From the NCBI RefSeq assembly GCF_003060865.1, contig NZ_CP028918.1:3026001-3090000 (forward strand): a DNA stretch of 64,000 nucleotides, written 5' to 3'. A program made the position numbers and the translations under genes. Shown here piece by piece: positions 52,852-62,231 of the stretch. The notes under the pieces are model-generated. The model was not told the DNA's origin, searched no databases, and saw only the letters and a program-made list of their open reading frames with translations. The stretch's first letter is position 1. Each line of letters opens with the position of its first letter. The DNA is from Gemmobacter aquarius (GTDB taxonomy: Bacteria > Pseudomonadota > Alphaproteobacteria > Rhodobacterales > Rhodobacteraceae).

Positions 52852-52995
52852 TCAGGCGTTCACGAGTGCCATGAAGATCAGGATGCAGATCACGACGACG
52901 GCACCACGCGATACGAACCACATGAAGTTGTCGAAGGTCTTTTCCTGCACGCGGATGTCCATGTTGCCGGGTGTGTAGTCTTTGTGGTCGGCCAT
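52852..52995 (-). CDS. aa3-type cytochrome c oxidase subunit IV
   Basis: This 47-residue single-helix protein reads MADHKDYTPGNMDIRVQEKTFDNFM, then a hydrophobic helix ending IFMALVNA. The sequence MDIxxQExTFxxF is typical of the small bacterial aa3 subunit IV. It implies that the organism has an aa3 oxidase in addition to cbb3; the main aa3 genes are elsewhere. Confidence 0.88.
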   Translation of the reverse strand: MADHKDYTPGNMDIRVQEKTFDNFMWFVSRGAVVVICILIFMALVNA

Positions 52996-53085
52996 GACGG
53001 TTCCCCTTGGTGTCGCTTTTGCAGGCCACATACCTGATTCACTCCCGCCTGTCACGGGGCGATCGCCCGCGCCTGTCGTCGCACC

Positions 53086-53541
53086 CTAGGCCGAGGCGTC
53101 GCCCGACTCGCCGCCTTCCCACTGGCTCATCATCGCAAAGCCGATCCGGCGCGGCGGTTCGGAGGGCCGCTCTTTCGGCACCGCCCGCAAGATGACGTTC
53201 AACTGCGTCACGTGCTGGATCATCTGGGTCTTCAACCCATCCTCGTCGCGGCCGTAAAAAGTCACCAGATCGGGGTCGTAGAACCCGACCCCCTCGATTT
53301 GCAACACGCCGCCCGCACCGCCGGTAAAGCCCATCGCCACTTCCTGCGAGGCGTCCAGACCCTGTTCGAAACGCTGGATATAAAGCAAAAGCCGCTCGTA
53401 AGCCCATTCCGCAGCGCTCTTCTCGGCCAGCGGACGCTTTGCCATGACCTCGGGCAGAGGTGTCGTTTCGACCGTGACGACCTGGCCTTCGTCACAATGC
53501 ACCGCTCCGGCGCGCGGCGCGTCGTTCTTCGTCCTCGTCAT
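53086..53541 (-). CDS. Conserved protein of unknown function (DUF6173-like)
   Basis: This 151-residue protein has EWAYERLLLYIQRFEQGLD, VAMGFTGGAGGVLQIEGVGFYDPDLVTFYGRDEDG and TQLNVILRAVPKE. I believe this is the family annotated DUF6173 in Rhodobacterales but could not check. The ATG (53541) overlaps the stop of the 107-residue protein upstream (TGATG) and has GGAGAG in front. No function is known; the well-ordered middle suggests a small globular cytoplasmic protein. Confidence 0.72.
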   Translation of the reverse strand: MTRTKNDAPRAGAVHCDEGQVVTVETTPLPEVMAKRPLAEKSAAEWAYERLLLYIQRFEQGLDASQEVAMGFTGGAGGVLQIEGVGFYDPDLVTFYGRDEDGLKTQMIQHVTQLNVILRAVPKERPSEPPRRIGFAMMSQWEGGESGDASA

Positions 53542-53864
53542 CACCATCTCTCCCCTAACCACGGCAACGCGCCGGTTTCCGACAGCCTGCGCCCGGCCGA
53601 CCCGCGCAGCGGCAGACCGTTCAGCTGCGCTACGGCCTCGACCGGTGCCGGCCCCTGCTGCGCCCCGCCGATCTCGCGCGTGAAAAGCGGCGTGACACAT
53701 CCGGTCGCCATATTGGGCGTGGCAAGATGTCCAAGCAAGCGGTCCGATGCAAGGTCGTGGTCCTCGATCATCTGCACCAGCCCAGGCGCACGCCTTTGCC
53801 GGTCATGCGACCGGGCCGAAGGCATGTCCTCGGCGGGAGACGCCCCGAACAGATGGCGGATCAC
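53541..53864 (-). CDS. Small protein of unknown function, coupled to acyl-CoA dehydrogenase
   Basis: This 107-residue protein starts with GTG 53864 inside the acyl-CoA dehydrogenase stop (GTGA) and ends with TGA overlapping the ATG of the next gene. The double overlap makes it likely to be real. It has GLVQMIEDHDLASDRLLGHLATPNM and AQLNGLPLRGSAGRRL. I do not recognise the family. There is no signal peptide or membrane helix. Confidence 0.6.
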   Translation of the reverse strand: MIRHLFGASPAEDMPSARSHDRQRRAPGLVQMIEDHDLASDRLLGHLATPNMATGCVTPLFTREIGGAQQGPAPVEAVAQLNGLPLRGSAGRRLSETGALPWLGERW

Positions 53865-55552
53865 GATACCGGGCCATCGGCATAAAGATCGCCGGCCCCC
53901 AACCGCACCTGCGCCAGAAGGCCGCGGTACTCCGGCAAAACGCGTCCGACAGCCACCCGCGCCAAAGCCGCGCGTGCGGGATCGGCCAGTGCCGCCCGCA
54001 GATGGAAATGCGCCCCCAGAACCAGCGCAAAGGCCCGCAGATAGGCCGCGGCCCCCGCCTGCCTGCCCACCGCCCGCATCGAAAGCAAGTCGCTCGTCGC
54101 GCCGCGCAAATCCTGGGCAGCAACCATGACCAGCGATGCAAAACCGGCCCCTGCCGCAAGCGCCGCCTCGGCCCCCGCACCCACCTCGTCGATCAACGCA
54201 AAAGCAGCCGCCGCATCATCTGCCAGCTTGCGCGATACGAGGTCCATCGCCTGAATACCGTTGGTACCTTCGTAAATCCGCGTCACGCGCACATCGCGCA
54301 ACAGTTGTGCGACGCCGGTCTCTTCGATGACGCCCATGCCGCCATGAACCTGTATCGCCATGTCGGCAACGGCGCTTCCGGTATCGGTGCCATAGGCCTT
54401 GGCAATCGGCACCAGAAACGCTGCGCGCCGACGCCATGCCGCGTCGCCCGTTGCTGTCGCCATATCGCCCGCCACGGCGCAGGCAAGCGCGATCGCCCTT
54501 GCTGCAAAGACTTCGGCCCGCATCACCGCAAGCATGCGGCGCACATCGGCATGGCCGTTGATCGGCCCATTCCCCAACGGCGTGATGCCCTGCACCCGAC
54601 CCGCCGCGAAAGCCTCGGCGCGCTGCAAGGCGGCTTCGGCAACGCCGATCCCCTGCACCGCCACGCCAAGCCGCGCGTTGTTCATCATGGTGAACATAGC
54701 CGACATGCCACGATGTGGCTCTCCCACCAGCCAACCGACGGCGCCGTCATAATCCATCACGCAGGTCGGGCTGCCATGCAGCCCCAGCTTGTGTTCGATG
54801 CCGATAACCGTCACCGCGTTCGGCTTGACGAAATCGCCCGCTGCATCGGGCAAATACTTCGGCACCAGAAACAGGCTGATCCCCGCCGTGCCCGCCGCGC
54901 CATCCGGCAAGCGCGCCAGCATGAGGTGACAGGTGTTCGCCATGAAATCCGCATCCCCCCATGTGATGTAGATCTTTTGCCCTTTCACGGCGTAGCGCCC
55001 GTCACCAAGCGGTTCGGCCCGCGCACGGAGCGCGCCCACATCCGACCCGGCCTGCGGTTCGGTCAGGTTCATCGTGCCGTTCCATTCCCCTGAAACCAGT
55101 CTGGGCAGGTAAATCGCCCTGATCTCGTCCGACCCATGCGCCGCGAGCGCCTCGATCTGGCCCTGCGTCAGCAATGGGTTCAGTTGCAGCGCAAGACAGG
55201 CGCCGGAAAACATCTCGTTCACCGCCGCCGTCACCGCGACGGGCAGCCCCATCCCGCCATATCCGGGTGGCGCCGAACAGCCGACCCAGCCACCTTGGGC
55301 AATCGCCCGATATCCATTGGCAAAGCCCGGCGGCGTCAGCGTCACACCTTCCACCAGTCGCGCGGGGAGGTGGTCGCCGACAGCGTTCAGCGGCGAGAGC
55401 ACTTTTTCGGCAAGTTGCCCCGCCTCGGCCAGCACCGCCGCCGTCACATCTGCCGCCGCATGGGCGAAACGGTCGGTCGCCGCCACGGCGGGAAACCCCA
55501 CCACATGATCCAGAACGAAGCAAAGTTCGTCCACGGGCGCGCGATAGGTCAT
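53861..55552 (-). CDS. Acyl-CoA dehydrogenase with C-terminal extension (DmdC-like)
   Basis: This 563-residue flavoprotein oxidises an acyl-CoA to enoyl-CoA. MTYRAPVDELCFVLDHVVGF is the opening used by the long acyl-CoA dehydrogenases that include DmdC (methylthiopropionyl-CoA dehydrogenase). The signatures MNLTEPQAGSDVGALR and KIYITWGDAD (FAD binding), GTNGIQAMDLVSRKL, and IYEGTNG with the catalytic Glu are present. ATG 55552 has GGAGATTG directly upstream, better than ATG 55567. Whether it acts in DMSP breakdown or ordinary fatty acid oxidation cannot be told. Confidence 0.9.
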   Translation of the reverse strand: MTYRAPVDELCFVLDHVVGFPAVAATDRFAHAAADVTAAVLAEAGQLAEKVLSPLNAVGDHLPARLVEGVTLTPPGFANGYRAIAQGGWVGCSAPPGYGGMGLPVAVTAAVNEMFSGACLALQLNPLLTQGQIEALAAHGSDEIRAIYLPRLVSGEWNGTMNLTEPQAGSDVGALRARAEPLGDGRYAVKGQKIYITWGDADFMANTCHLMLARLPDGAAGTAGISLFLVPKYLPDAAGDFVKPNAVTVIGIEHKLGLHGSPTCVMDYDGAVGWLVGEPHRGMSAMFTMMNNARLGVAVQGIGVAEAALQRAEAFAAGRVQGITPLGNGPINGHADVRRMLAVMRAEVFAARAIALACAVAGDMATATGDAAWRRRAAFLVPIAKAYGTDTGSAVADMAIQVHGGMGVIEETGVAQLLRDVRVTRIYEGTNGIQAMDLVSRKLADDAAAAFALIDEVGAGAEAALAAGAGFASLVMVAAQDLRGATSDLLSMRAVGRQAGAAAYLRAFALVLGAHFHLRAALADPARAALARVAVGRVLPEYRGLLAQVRLGAGDLYADGPVS

Positions 55553-55646
55553 GGCAATCTCCGGCATCGCTTGTGCCCAAGGGGGCGCAAGGTTATGGCG
55601 GTCAGGTTAACCCATGGTCCTGCCGCCACAACCCGAACGCTGCGTC

Positions 55647-56597
55647 ATGCACACCGAACACCTTTCGCCCGATGCCAACGGCCTTGACCGCGCCGCAGCG
55701 ATCCTGTCGGCGGGCGGGCTTGTCGCATTTCCGACCGAAACGGTCTACGGCCTGGGCGGCGATGCCCGCTCTGACCATGCCGTTGCCCGCATCTTCGACG
55801 CCAAGGGACGGCCGCGCTTCAACCCGCTGATCGTCCATGTCCCCGACATTGCCTCGGCCAGCCGATACGCCACCTTCGACGCAACGGCGCGGTTGCTTGC
55901 AGCCACATTCTGGCCCGGCCCGCTGACACTCGTCCTGCCGCTCCGTGACGATGCGGGTCTGTCGCCGCTGGTCACGGCAGGCCTTTCCACCGTGGCGATC
56001 CGCGTGCCAGCCCACCCGCTTGCCCGCGCCCTGCTCACCGCCTTCGGAGGCCCGCTTGCGGCACCGTCGGCCAACCCGTCGGGCAAGGTCTCCCCCACCC
56101 GCGCCGAACATGTCGCGGCAGGGCTGGCGGGCAGGATCGAAGCCATCCTCGACGGCGGGCCCTGCGCGGTCGGGGTAGAATCCACCATCCTCGGCCTTCA
56201 GGGCGCGCCCGCGCTCCTGCGCCCCGGCGGCATCGCGTCCGAAGCGCTGGAAGCCGCCCTCGGCCAACCGCTCGCCACCGGCGGCGACAGCGCCAAGCCC
56301 AGCGCCCCCGGCCAACTCGCCAGCCATTATGCACCGGAAGCCCCCATCCGCCTGAATGCCACCGCCGCCTCCGCAGGCGAAACATGGGTCGGCTTTGGCC
56401 CCTGCGCGGGCGCGGCGCTCACCCTCTCGCCCTCGGGCGACCTGATCGAAGCGGCTGCCAACCTCTTTGAAACACTACGCCGCGCCGACACGCTCGCAGG
56501 GCCGAACGGCAAGATCGCCTTCGCCCCTGTCCCCGATATCGGACTCGGTCGCGCAATAAACGACCGCCTGACCCGCGCCGCCGCCCCGCGCCCCTGA
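55647..56597 (+). CDS. L-threonylcarbamoyladenylate synthase (Sua5/YrdC)
   Basis: Sua5 makes threonylcarbamoyl-AMP for the universal t6A37 tRNA modification. The YrdC domain has LVAFPTETVYGLGGDA near residues 27-42, AKGRPRFNPLIVHV, FWPGPLTLVL, VAIRVPAHPLAR and APSANPSGKVSPT. The C-terminal Sua5 domain follows APGQLASHYAPEAPI. Length is 316 residues from ATG 55647; an upstream ATG at 55614 is also possible. TsaB and RimI lie downstream, so two steps of the t6A pathway cluster here. Confidence 0.92.
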   Translation: MHTEHLSPDANGLDRAAAILSAGGLVAFPTETVYGLGGDARSDHAVARIFDAKGRPRFNPLIVHVPDIASASRYATFDATARLLAATFWPGPLTLVLPLRDDAGLSPLVTAGLSTVAIRVPAHPLARALLTAFGGPLAAPSANPSGKVSPTRAEHVAAGLAGRIEAILDGGPCAVGVESTILGLQGAPALLRPGGIASEALEAALGQPLATGGDSAKPSAPGQLASHYAPEAPIRLNATAASAGETWVGFGPCAGAALTLSPSGDLIEAAANLFETLRRADTLAGPNGKIAFAPVPDIGLGRAINDRLTRAAAPRP

Positions 56598-56598
56598 T

Positions 56599-56620
56599 TT
56601 CACGCTGGGTCAAACATCCG
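56599..56620 (+). repeat. Stop-proximal repeat motif, copy 5
   Basis: TTCACGCTGGGTCAAACATC followed by CG begins 1 nt after the sua5 stop. It is followed by GGTCCGGGG repeats and the hairpin at 56647-56677, the same order as after tesA. Confidence 0.55.
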
Positions 56621-56646
56621 CGGGTAGAGGTCCGGGGGTGAGGGGT

Positions 56647-56677
56647 CCGGGGAGAGGGCAAACCGCCCTCTCCCCGG
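56647..56677 (+). terminator. Hairpin after sua5
   Basis: CCGGGGAGAGGGC-AAACC-GCCCTCTCCCCGG is a perfect 13-bp stem with a 5-nt loop. No T tract follows. Confidence 0.6.
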
Positions 56678-56770
56678 CCTTTCCGCCTGTTCGACCGATT
56701 TAGAACCGTTCCAACATTGACAGAAGCCCCGTGCGGGCGCATATCCGACTGGAATAGTCGGAGAAGCCCA

Positions 56771-57331
56771 ATGTTCATCCAGACCGAGTCGACGCCGAAC
56801 CCCGCCACGCTGAAATTCCTGCCGGGTCAAACCGTGCTTGACCTTGGCACCGCTGATTTCCCCAACGCGGACGCGGCGGCGAAATCGCCTCTCGCGCGGC
56901 GCATCTTTGCCACGGGCGGCGTGACCGGCGTGTTCTTCGGCGCCGATTTCGTGACCGTGACGAAAGCCGACGGTATCGAATGGGACCATGTGAAACCCGC
57001 CATCCTGGGTGCTATCATGGAGCACTACCAGTCGGGCGCCGCCACGATCGAGGGCGAAACCACCGGCGGCGGGCACAAGGAACATACCGGCGAAGATGGC
57101 GACATCGTCCGCCAGATCAAGGAGCTGCTCGACACCCGCGTGCGCCCTGCCGTGGCGCAGGACGGGGGCGACATCACCTTCCACGGCTTTGATCGTGGCG
57201 TGGTCTATCTGCACATGCAGGGCGCTTGCGCGGGCTGCCCCTCGTCGACGCTGACGCTGAAGATGGGCATCGAGAACCTGCTGCGCCATTACATCCCCGA
57301 AGTGCTGGAAGTGCGCCCGGTCGCCGCCTGA
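56771..57331 (+). CDS. Nfu-type iron-sulfur cluster scaffold/carrier protein
   Basis: This 186-residue protein has an N-terminal Nfu domain (MFIQTESTPNPATLKFLPG, GVFFGADFVTVTK) and a C-terminal NifU domain (IKELLDTRVRPAVAQDGGDITF, MQGACAGCPSS). The CxxC in the NifU domain binds the cluster at the dimer interface. It delivers Fe-S clusters to target enzymes, relevant to FnrL, HemN and CcoG. AGAAG precedes ATG 56771. Confidence 0.94.
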   Translation: MFIQTESTPNPATLKFLPGQTVLDLGTADFPNADAAAKSPLARRIFATGGVTGVFFGADFVTVTKADGIEWDHVKPAILGAIMEHYQSGAATIEGETTGGGHKEHTGEDGDIVRQIKELLDTRVRPAVAQDGGDITFHGFDRGVVYLHMQGACAGCPSSTLTLKMGIENLLRHYIPEVLEVRPVAA

Positions 57332-57348
57332 ATACCGGGGCCTTACCG

Positions 57349-57987
57349 ATGCGGACGCTTCTGGCTTTCGACACCTCGGCCGCGCATTGCGCGGCCGCGT
57401 TGCTCTGCGGCGACCGGATCGCCGCCGCCTGCTTCGAACCGATGGATAAGGGTCAGGCCGAGCGTCTGATCCCGATGCTCGAAGAACTGCTTGCAAGCGC
57501 CGGTCTGGCGTGGCCGGACCTTGACGCCCTTGCCGTGGGCACCGGACCCGGCAATTTCACCGGCGTCCGGATCGCGGTGGCCGCTGCACGGGGGCTGTCG
57601 ATGTCCTTGGGGATTCCGGCGATCGGTGTGACCACGTTGGAAGCGCGCGCCTACGGCCTGCCCCGCCCCCTGACGGTGGTCGAGGATGCGCGGCGGGGCG
57701 AGGTCTACGTACAGGACTTCTACCACACCTCTGACGAAGCGCGGGTGACGACCCTCGCCGCCTTGCCCGTGGAATGTGACTTTCTGCGTTTTGCAGGCAC
57801 CTCCGCCGATGCCGCCGCTGCTGCCACAGGCGGCATGGTGCTGGCCCAGCCCGTCGCGCTGGCCGAAGCGATTGCCCGCCTTGCCGCCACCCGCATCGGC
57901 ACGGGCCAGCCGCGCCCCGCGCCGTTCTACCTTCGCGGCGCGGATGCCGCCCCGCCCAGCGACCCGCCGCCGGTGATCCTGCCGTGA
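57349..57987 (+). CDS. tsaB: tRNA threonylcarbamoyladenosine biosynthesis protein TsaB
   Basis: This 212-residue ASKHA-fold partner of TsaD is needed for t6A modification. It begins MRTLLAFDTSAAHCAAALL and has PMLEELLASAGLAWPDLDALAVGTGPGNFTGVRIAVAAARGLS, the TsaB hallmark, and VEDARRGEVYVQDF. It ends in GTGA, overlapping rimI. The gap to the nfu gene is 17 nt. Confidence 0.94.
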   Translation: MRTLLAFDTSAAHCAAALLCGDRIAAACFEPMDKGQAERLIPMLEELLASAGLAWPDLDALAVGTGPGNFTGVRIAVAAARGLSMSLGIPAIGVTTLEARAYGLPRPLTVVEDARRGEVYVQDFYHTSDEARVTTLAALPVECDFLRFAGTSADAAAAATGGMVLAQPVALAEAIARLAATRIGTGQPRPAPFYLRGADAAPPSDPPPVILP

Positions 57988-58387
57988 CGCCCGATGACCT
58001 TGCCCGCCTGCACGCCCTGTCCTTCACCACGCCCCGCCCGTGGAGCAGCGCCGAATTCGCCGACCTGCTGACGCGCGGCTTTCTGCTGACCGAGGGCGAC
58101 GCCTTCTTGCTTGGCCGCGTGATCGTGGACGAGGCCGAGCTTCTGACAATCGCCGTCCCGCCCGACCAGCGCGGCAGGGGGCGGCAAAACGTCTCGTCGC
58201 GGCCTTTCTGGAACAATCGCGCGCCCGCGGGGCGACCGGCGCCTTTCTCGAGGTGGCGCAAGACAATGCCCCCGCACGGCGGGTCTATGCCCAGGCGGGC
58301 TTTGCCGAATCCGGCGGCAGGCGCGGCTATTACCGCAGCCCCGAAGGCCGCTATGTCGACGCCATCGTGATGACTTGCACGCTCTGA
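57984..58387 (+). CDS. rimI: Ribosomal protein alanine N-acetyltransferase RimI, frameshifted as read
   Basis: This GNAT enzyme acetylates the S18 N-terminus. From GTG 57984 the frame reads MTPDDLARLHALSFTTPRPWSSAEF and AELLTIAVPPDQRGRG, the acetyl-CoA motif start. It then breaks at the GGGGG run 58177-58181. One extra G continues as AAKRLVAAFLEQSRARG, LEVAQDNAPARRVYAQAGFAESGGRRGYY, and the normal end. The restored length is 134 residues. The tsaB-rimI overlap is conserved in many bacteria. A base-calling error is likely. Confidence 0.92.
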
Positions 58388-58453
58388 CGCCAAGCGAACG
58401 GCTATAGTTTGATCATAAGACCGGACGCGCCCCGCGCCGCTCGCAAAGAGGTG

Positions 58454-58483
58454 TTGACCCCTCCACCGGAATCCGTCCTAAAT
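58454..58483 (+). promoter_or_regulatory. Promoter of the nucleoside transporter operon
   Basis: TTGACC (58454-58459) and CTAAAT (58478-58483), spaced 18 nt (17 if the -10 is CCTAAA), lie 77 nt before the BMP gene. The -35 is one base from consensus. Confidence 0.6.
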
Positions 58484-58559
58484 TGCCCACGAACCGACCG
58501 GCACGACGAAGCGGGCGGGACAAGAATCGCACAACAACCGACACAACCGGGAGACACCC

Positions 58560-59555
58560 ATGACCCTGATGAAAACGCTTCTCGGCGCAGCGGCCACGCT
58601 GGCGCTGACCGCAGGCATTGCTGCCGCCGATCCGGCGATCATCTACGACCTTGGCGGCAAGTTCGACAAATCCTTCAACGAAGCCGCCTTCGGCGGTGCG
58701 GAAAAGTGGGCCAAGGAAACCGGCGGCACCTACAAAGAACTGGAAATGCAGTCCGAAGCCCAGCGCGAGCAGGCCCTGCGCCGTCTGGCAGAATCGGGTG
58801 CAAACCCCATCGTCATGACCGGCTTTGCCTTCGGTGACGTGCTTAACACCGTTGCGCCCGATTTCCCCGACACCAAATTCGCGATCATCGACATGGTGGT
58901 GGAACAGCCCAACGTCAAATCGGTCGTCTTCACCGAAGATCAGGGCAGCTACCTTGTCGGCATGATGGCGGGCCTCGCGTCCAAGACCGGCACCGTCGGC
59001 TTCATCGGCGGCATGGACATTCCGCTGATCCGCCGCTTCGGCTGCGGCTATGCCCAGGGCGTTGTCGCCGCGAACCCGGATGCCAAGGTCGTCCTGAACA
59101 TGACCGGCACCACCCCTGCCGCATGGAACGATCCGGTCAAGGGCGCAGAACTTGCCAAAGGCCAAAAGGCGCAAGGCGCGGACGTGATCTATGCAGCGGC
59201 CGGCGGCACCGGCGTGGGCGTCCTGCAGGCGGCGGCTGACGAAGGCATCCTCGGGATCGGCGTCGACAGCAACCAGAACGGCATGCACCCCGGCAAGATC
59301 CTGACCTCGATGATGAAGCGCGTCGACGTTGCCGTCTACAACGCCTTCATGGAAGGCGCCGACCTTGCGCCGGGCATCAACGTGCTCGACCTCAAGGCCG
59401 ATGGCGTGGGCTATGCGATGGATGAAAACAACGCCTCGCTGGTGACGCCGGAAATGAAGGCCGCGGTCGATGCGGCTGCCGAAAAGATCAAATCGGGCGA
59501 GCTGGTCGTTCACGATTACATGTCGGACAACACCTGCCCGGCGGCAACGTTCTGA
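58560..59555 (+). CDS. BMP family ABC transporter substrate-binding protein
   Basis: This 331-residue periplasmic binding protein of the Bmp/Med family typically binds nucleosides. It has a signal peptide (TLLGAAATLALTAGIAAA), then the family features YDLGGKFDKSFNEAAFGGAEKW, ESGANPIVMTGFAFGD and DQGSYLVGMMAGLASKTGTVGFIGGMDIPLIRRFGCGYAQG. GTGVGVLQAA is also present. GGGAG precedes the ATG. Its stop overlaps the ATPase start (TGATG). Confidence 0.94.
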   Translation: MTLMKTLLGAAATLALTAGIAAADPAIIYDLGGKFDKSFNEAAFGGAEKWAKETGGTYKELEMQSEAQREQALRRLAESGANPIVMTGFAFGDVLNTVAPDFPDTKFAIIDMVVEQPNVKSVVFTEDQGSYLVGMMAGLASKTGTVGFIGGMDIPLIRRFGCGYAQGVVAANPDAKVVLNMTGTTPAAWNDPVKGAELAKGQKAQGADVIYAAAGGTGVGVLQAAADEGILGIGVDSNQNGMHPGKILTSMMKRVDVAVYNAFMEGADLAPGINVLDLKADGVGYAMDENNASLVTPEMKAAVDAAAEKIKSGELVVHDYMSDNTCPAATF

Positions 59556-61137
59556 TGCCATCTGTGGCAAGCACTTCGGGGCGGCAGGCAACTGCCGCCC
59601 CCTTTGCGTCGCCCTATGCGATCGAGCTGCGGGGTATTTCCAAAGCCTTCGGCCCGGTTCAGGCGAACAAGGATATTTCAATCGCCGTGCCGCGCGGCAC
59701 CATCCACGGCATCATCGGCGAAAACGGCGCGGGCAAGTCCACGCTGATGTCGATCCTTTACGGTTTCTACCGCGCAGATTCGGGTGAAATCCTGATCAAC
59801 GGCACCCCCACCACCATCCCCGACAGCCAGAGCGCCATTCGCGCCGGTATCGGCATGGTGTTCCAGCACTTCAAGCTGGTGCAGAATTTCACCGTTCTCG
59901 AAAACGTCGTCCTCGGCGCGGAAGAGGGCGCGATGCTGGCCGGATCGCTGGCCAAGGCCCGCCGTGCGCTGGCAGAGCTGAGCCGCGAGTATGAACTCGA
60001 CGTCGATCCCGACGCGCTGATCGAAGACCTGTCGGTCGGTCACCAGCAGCGCGTCGAAATCCTCAAGGCGCTTTACCGTCAGGCCGATATCCTGATCCTC
60101 GACGAACCCACCGGCGTGCTGACACCGGACGAGGCCGACCACCTGTTCCGCATCCTGCGCGGGCTGCGCGACCAAGGCAAAACCGTCATCCTGATCACCC
60201 ACAAACTGCGCGAGATCATGGAGACGACCGACAACACCAGCGTCATGCGGCGCGGCACCATGGTCGGCACGGTCAAGACCGCCGAAAGCAGCCCCGAGCA
60301 ACTGGCCGAACTGATGGTCGGCCGCAAGGTACTGCTGGAAGTGGAAAAGGACGCGCCCAAGACCGGCAAGACCGTGCTTTCGGTGCAGAACCTGCATGTG
60401 CGCGACGAACACGGCGTCGAACGGCTGAAAGGCGTCAGTTTCGACATCCGCGCCGGCGAAATCCTCGGCATCGCGGGGTGGCGGGCAACGGGCAGTCGGA
60501 ACTGCTGGAAGCCCTTGGCGGCATTGCCAACGCTACCGGACGGGTCGAGATGAACGGCATGGCACTTCCGCTTTCCGGCGCCTCCGCCAATGGCCAATCG
60601 CGGCGTGATGCGGGCATCGCCCATGTGCCCGAAGACCGCCAGCACCTTGGCCTGATCATGGATTTCGAGGCGTGGGAGAACGTGGCCTTCGGCTATCACA
60701 ACGCGCCCGAATACCAGAAGAACGCCCTTTTCATGGACAATGACGCGCTGCGCGCCGACACGGCAAGGAAGATGGAGCGTTTCGACGTTCGCCCGCCGAT
60801 CCCCACGCTGCCTGCGAAATCCTTTTCCGGCGGGAACCAGCAAAAGATCGTCGTGGCGCGTGAAATCGAGCGTAACCCGGACCTGTTGCTGATCGGCCAG
60901 CCCACGCGGGGCGTCGATATCGGGGCTATCGAATTCATCCACAAGCAGATCGTGGCGCTGCGCGATGCGGGCAAGGCCATCTTGCTCGTGTCGGTCGAAC
61001 TGGACGAAATCATGTCGCTGTCGGACCGCATCGCCGTGATGTTCGACGGGAAGATCATGGGGTTCCGCGACCCCGAAACCACCAACGAGCGTGAACTTGG
61101 CCTGCTGATGGCGGGCGTGACCGGGGACAAAGCCTGA
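59555..61137 (+). CDS. Nucleoside/sugar-type ABC transporter ATPase (two domains), frameshifted as read
   Basis: This tandem ATPase is like YufO/RbsA. The first half has GENGAGKSTLMSILYG, DLSVGHQQRVEILKAL and LILDEPTGVLTPDE. The second starts near GVSFDIRAGEILGIAG, where the frame breaks at the GGGG run 60475-60478. One extra G gives VAGNGQSELLEALGGI and the rest with SFSGGNQQKIVVAREI and the degenerate second site. The restored protein is 527 residues. It drives nucleoside uptake with the two permeases. A base-calling error is likely. Confidence 0.92.
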
Positions 61138-62231
61138 TGGACCGTTTGCCGAAATGGGCCGATGTGGTGCTTGTGCCGCTGGTCAGCCTGCTCTTTGCCG
61201 CAGCAATCAGCGCCATCGTCATCAGCGCCATCGGGCAAAGCCCGCTCGAGGCGCTCGACGTGATGGTACAAGGCTCGCTCATGTCGGCCTATGGCTGGGG
61301 CTATACGCTTTACTACACCACCAGTTTCATCTTCACCGGCCTTGCCGTGACCATCGCCTTTCACGCGGGCATGTTCAACATCGGGGGCGAGGGGCAGGCG
61401 CAGCTTGGCGGGCTGGGCGTGGCGCTCGCTTGCCTGATGATCCCGTGGCCGCATTGGTCGGTGGCGCTGCTGGCGGCTTCGCTTTCGGCTGCCGCCTTTG
61501 GTGCGATCTGGGCGGCGGTTCCTGCCTATCTGGCGGCGAAACGCGGCAGCCATATCGTGATCACGACGATCATGTTCAACTACATCGCCGCCGCCCTGAT
61601 CGTTTACCTGCTGGTCGACGTGCTGCGCCCTGCGGGCCAGATGGACCCGGCTACCGCCCGCTTCGCCAAGGAAATGGCGCTGCCGACGCTGAACCAGATC
61701 CCGATCCTCGACTGGTTTTTCATCAAGAAGGTGCCTGCCAACATCACCCTGTTCATCGCGCTTGCCGCCGCAGTGGTGGTCTGGGCAATCTTGTGGCGCA
61801 CGCGGCTTGGCTACCAGATCCGCGCTTTCGGCAAATCGGAAGCCGCCGCGAAATATGCAGGCATCAGCCCGACCAAGATCATCATGGTCTCGATGATCCT
61901 GTCAGGCGCACTCGCGGGCCTAATGTCCGTCAACAACGTGATGGGCGAGGCGGGGCGGCTGTTGCAAAACTCGTCCGAAGGCGCGGGCTTCATCGGAATT
62001 GCCGTGGCGCTGATGGGCCGCAACCATCCGCTAGGTGTGGTGCTGGCGGCGGTGCTGTTCGGGTTTCTTTACCAGGGCGGGGCTGAACTGGGCCTCTGGA
62101 CCTCGATCCCGATCGAACTTCGCATTGTCGTGCAGGGCTTGGTCATCCTGTTCACCGGCGCTTTGGACGTGATGGTGCGGATGCTGTTGGTCTGGCTGTT
62201 CTCGTTCGGCAAGAAACGGCAGGTGGCGTAA
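61137..62231 (+). CDS. Nucleoside-type ABC transporter permease 1
   Basis: This 364-residue permease of the BPD_transp_2 family has about eight to ten helices. The family motif FNIGGEGQAQLGGLGVALA is near residues 81-99, and GKSEAAAKYAGISPTKIIMVSMILSGALAGL is the EAA-like cytoplasmic loop. Its ATG overlaps the ATPase stop (TGATG) and its stop overlaps the next permease (TAATG). Confidence 0.93.
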   Translation: MDRLPKWADVVLVPLVSLLFAAAISAIVISAIGQSPLEALDVMVQGSLMSAYGWGYTLYYTTSFIFTGLAVTIAFHAGMFNIGGEGQAQLGGLGVALACLMIPWPHWSVALLAASLSAAAFGAIWAAVPAYLAAKRGSHIVITTIMFNYIAAALIVYLLVDVLRPAGQMDPATARFAKEMALPTLNQIPILDWFFIKKVPANITLFIALAAAVVVWAILWRTRLGYQIRAFGKSEAAAKYAGISPTKIIMVSMILSGALAGLMSVNNVMGEAGRLLQNSSEGAGFIGIAVALMGRNHPLGVVLAAVLFGFLYQGGAELGLWTSIPIELRIVVQGLVILFTGALDVMVRMLLVWLFSFGKKRQVA

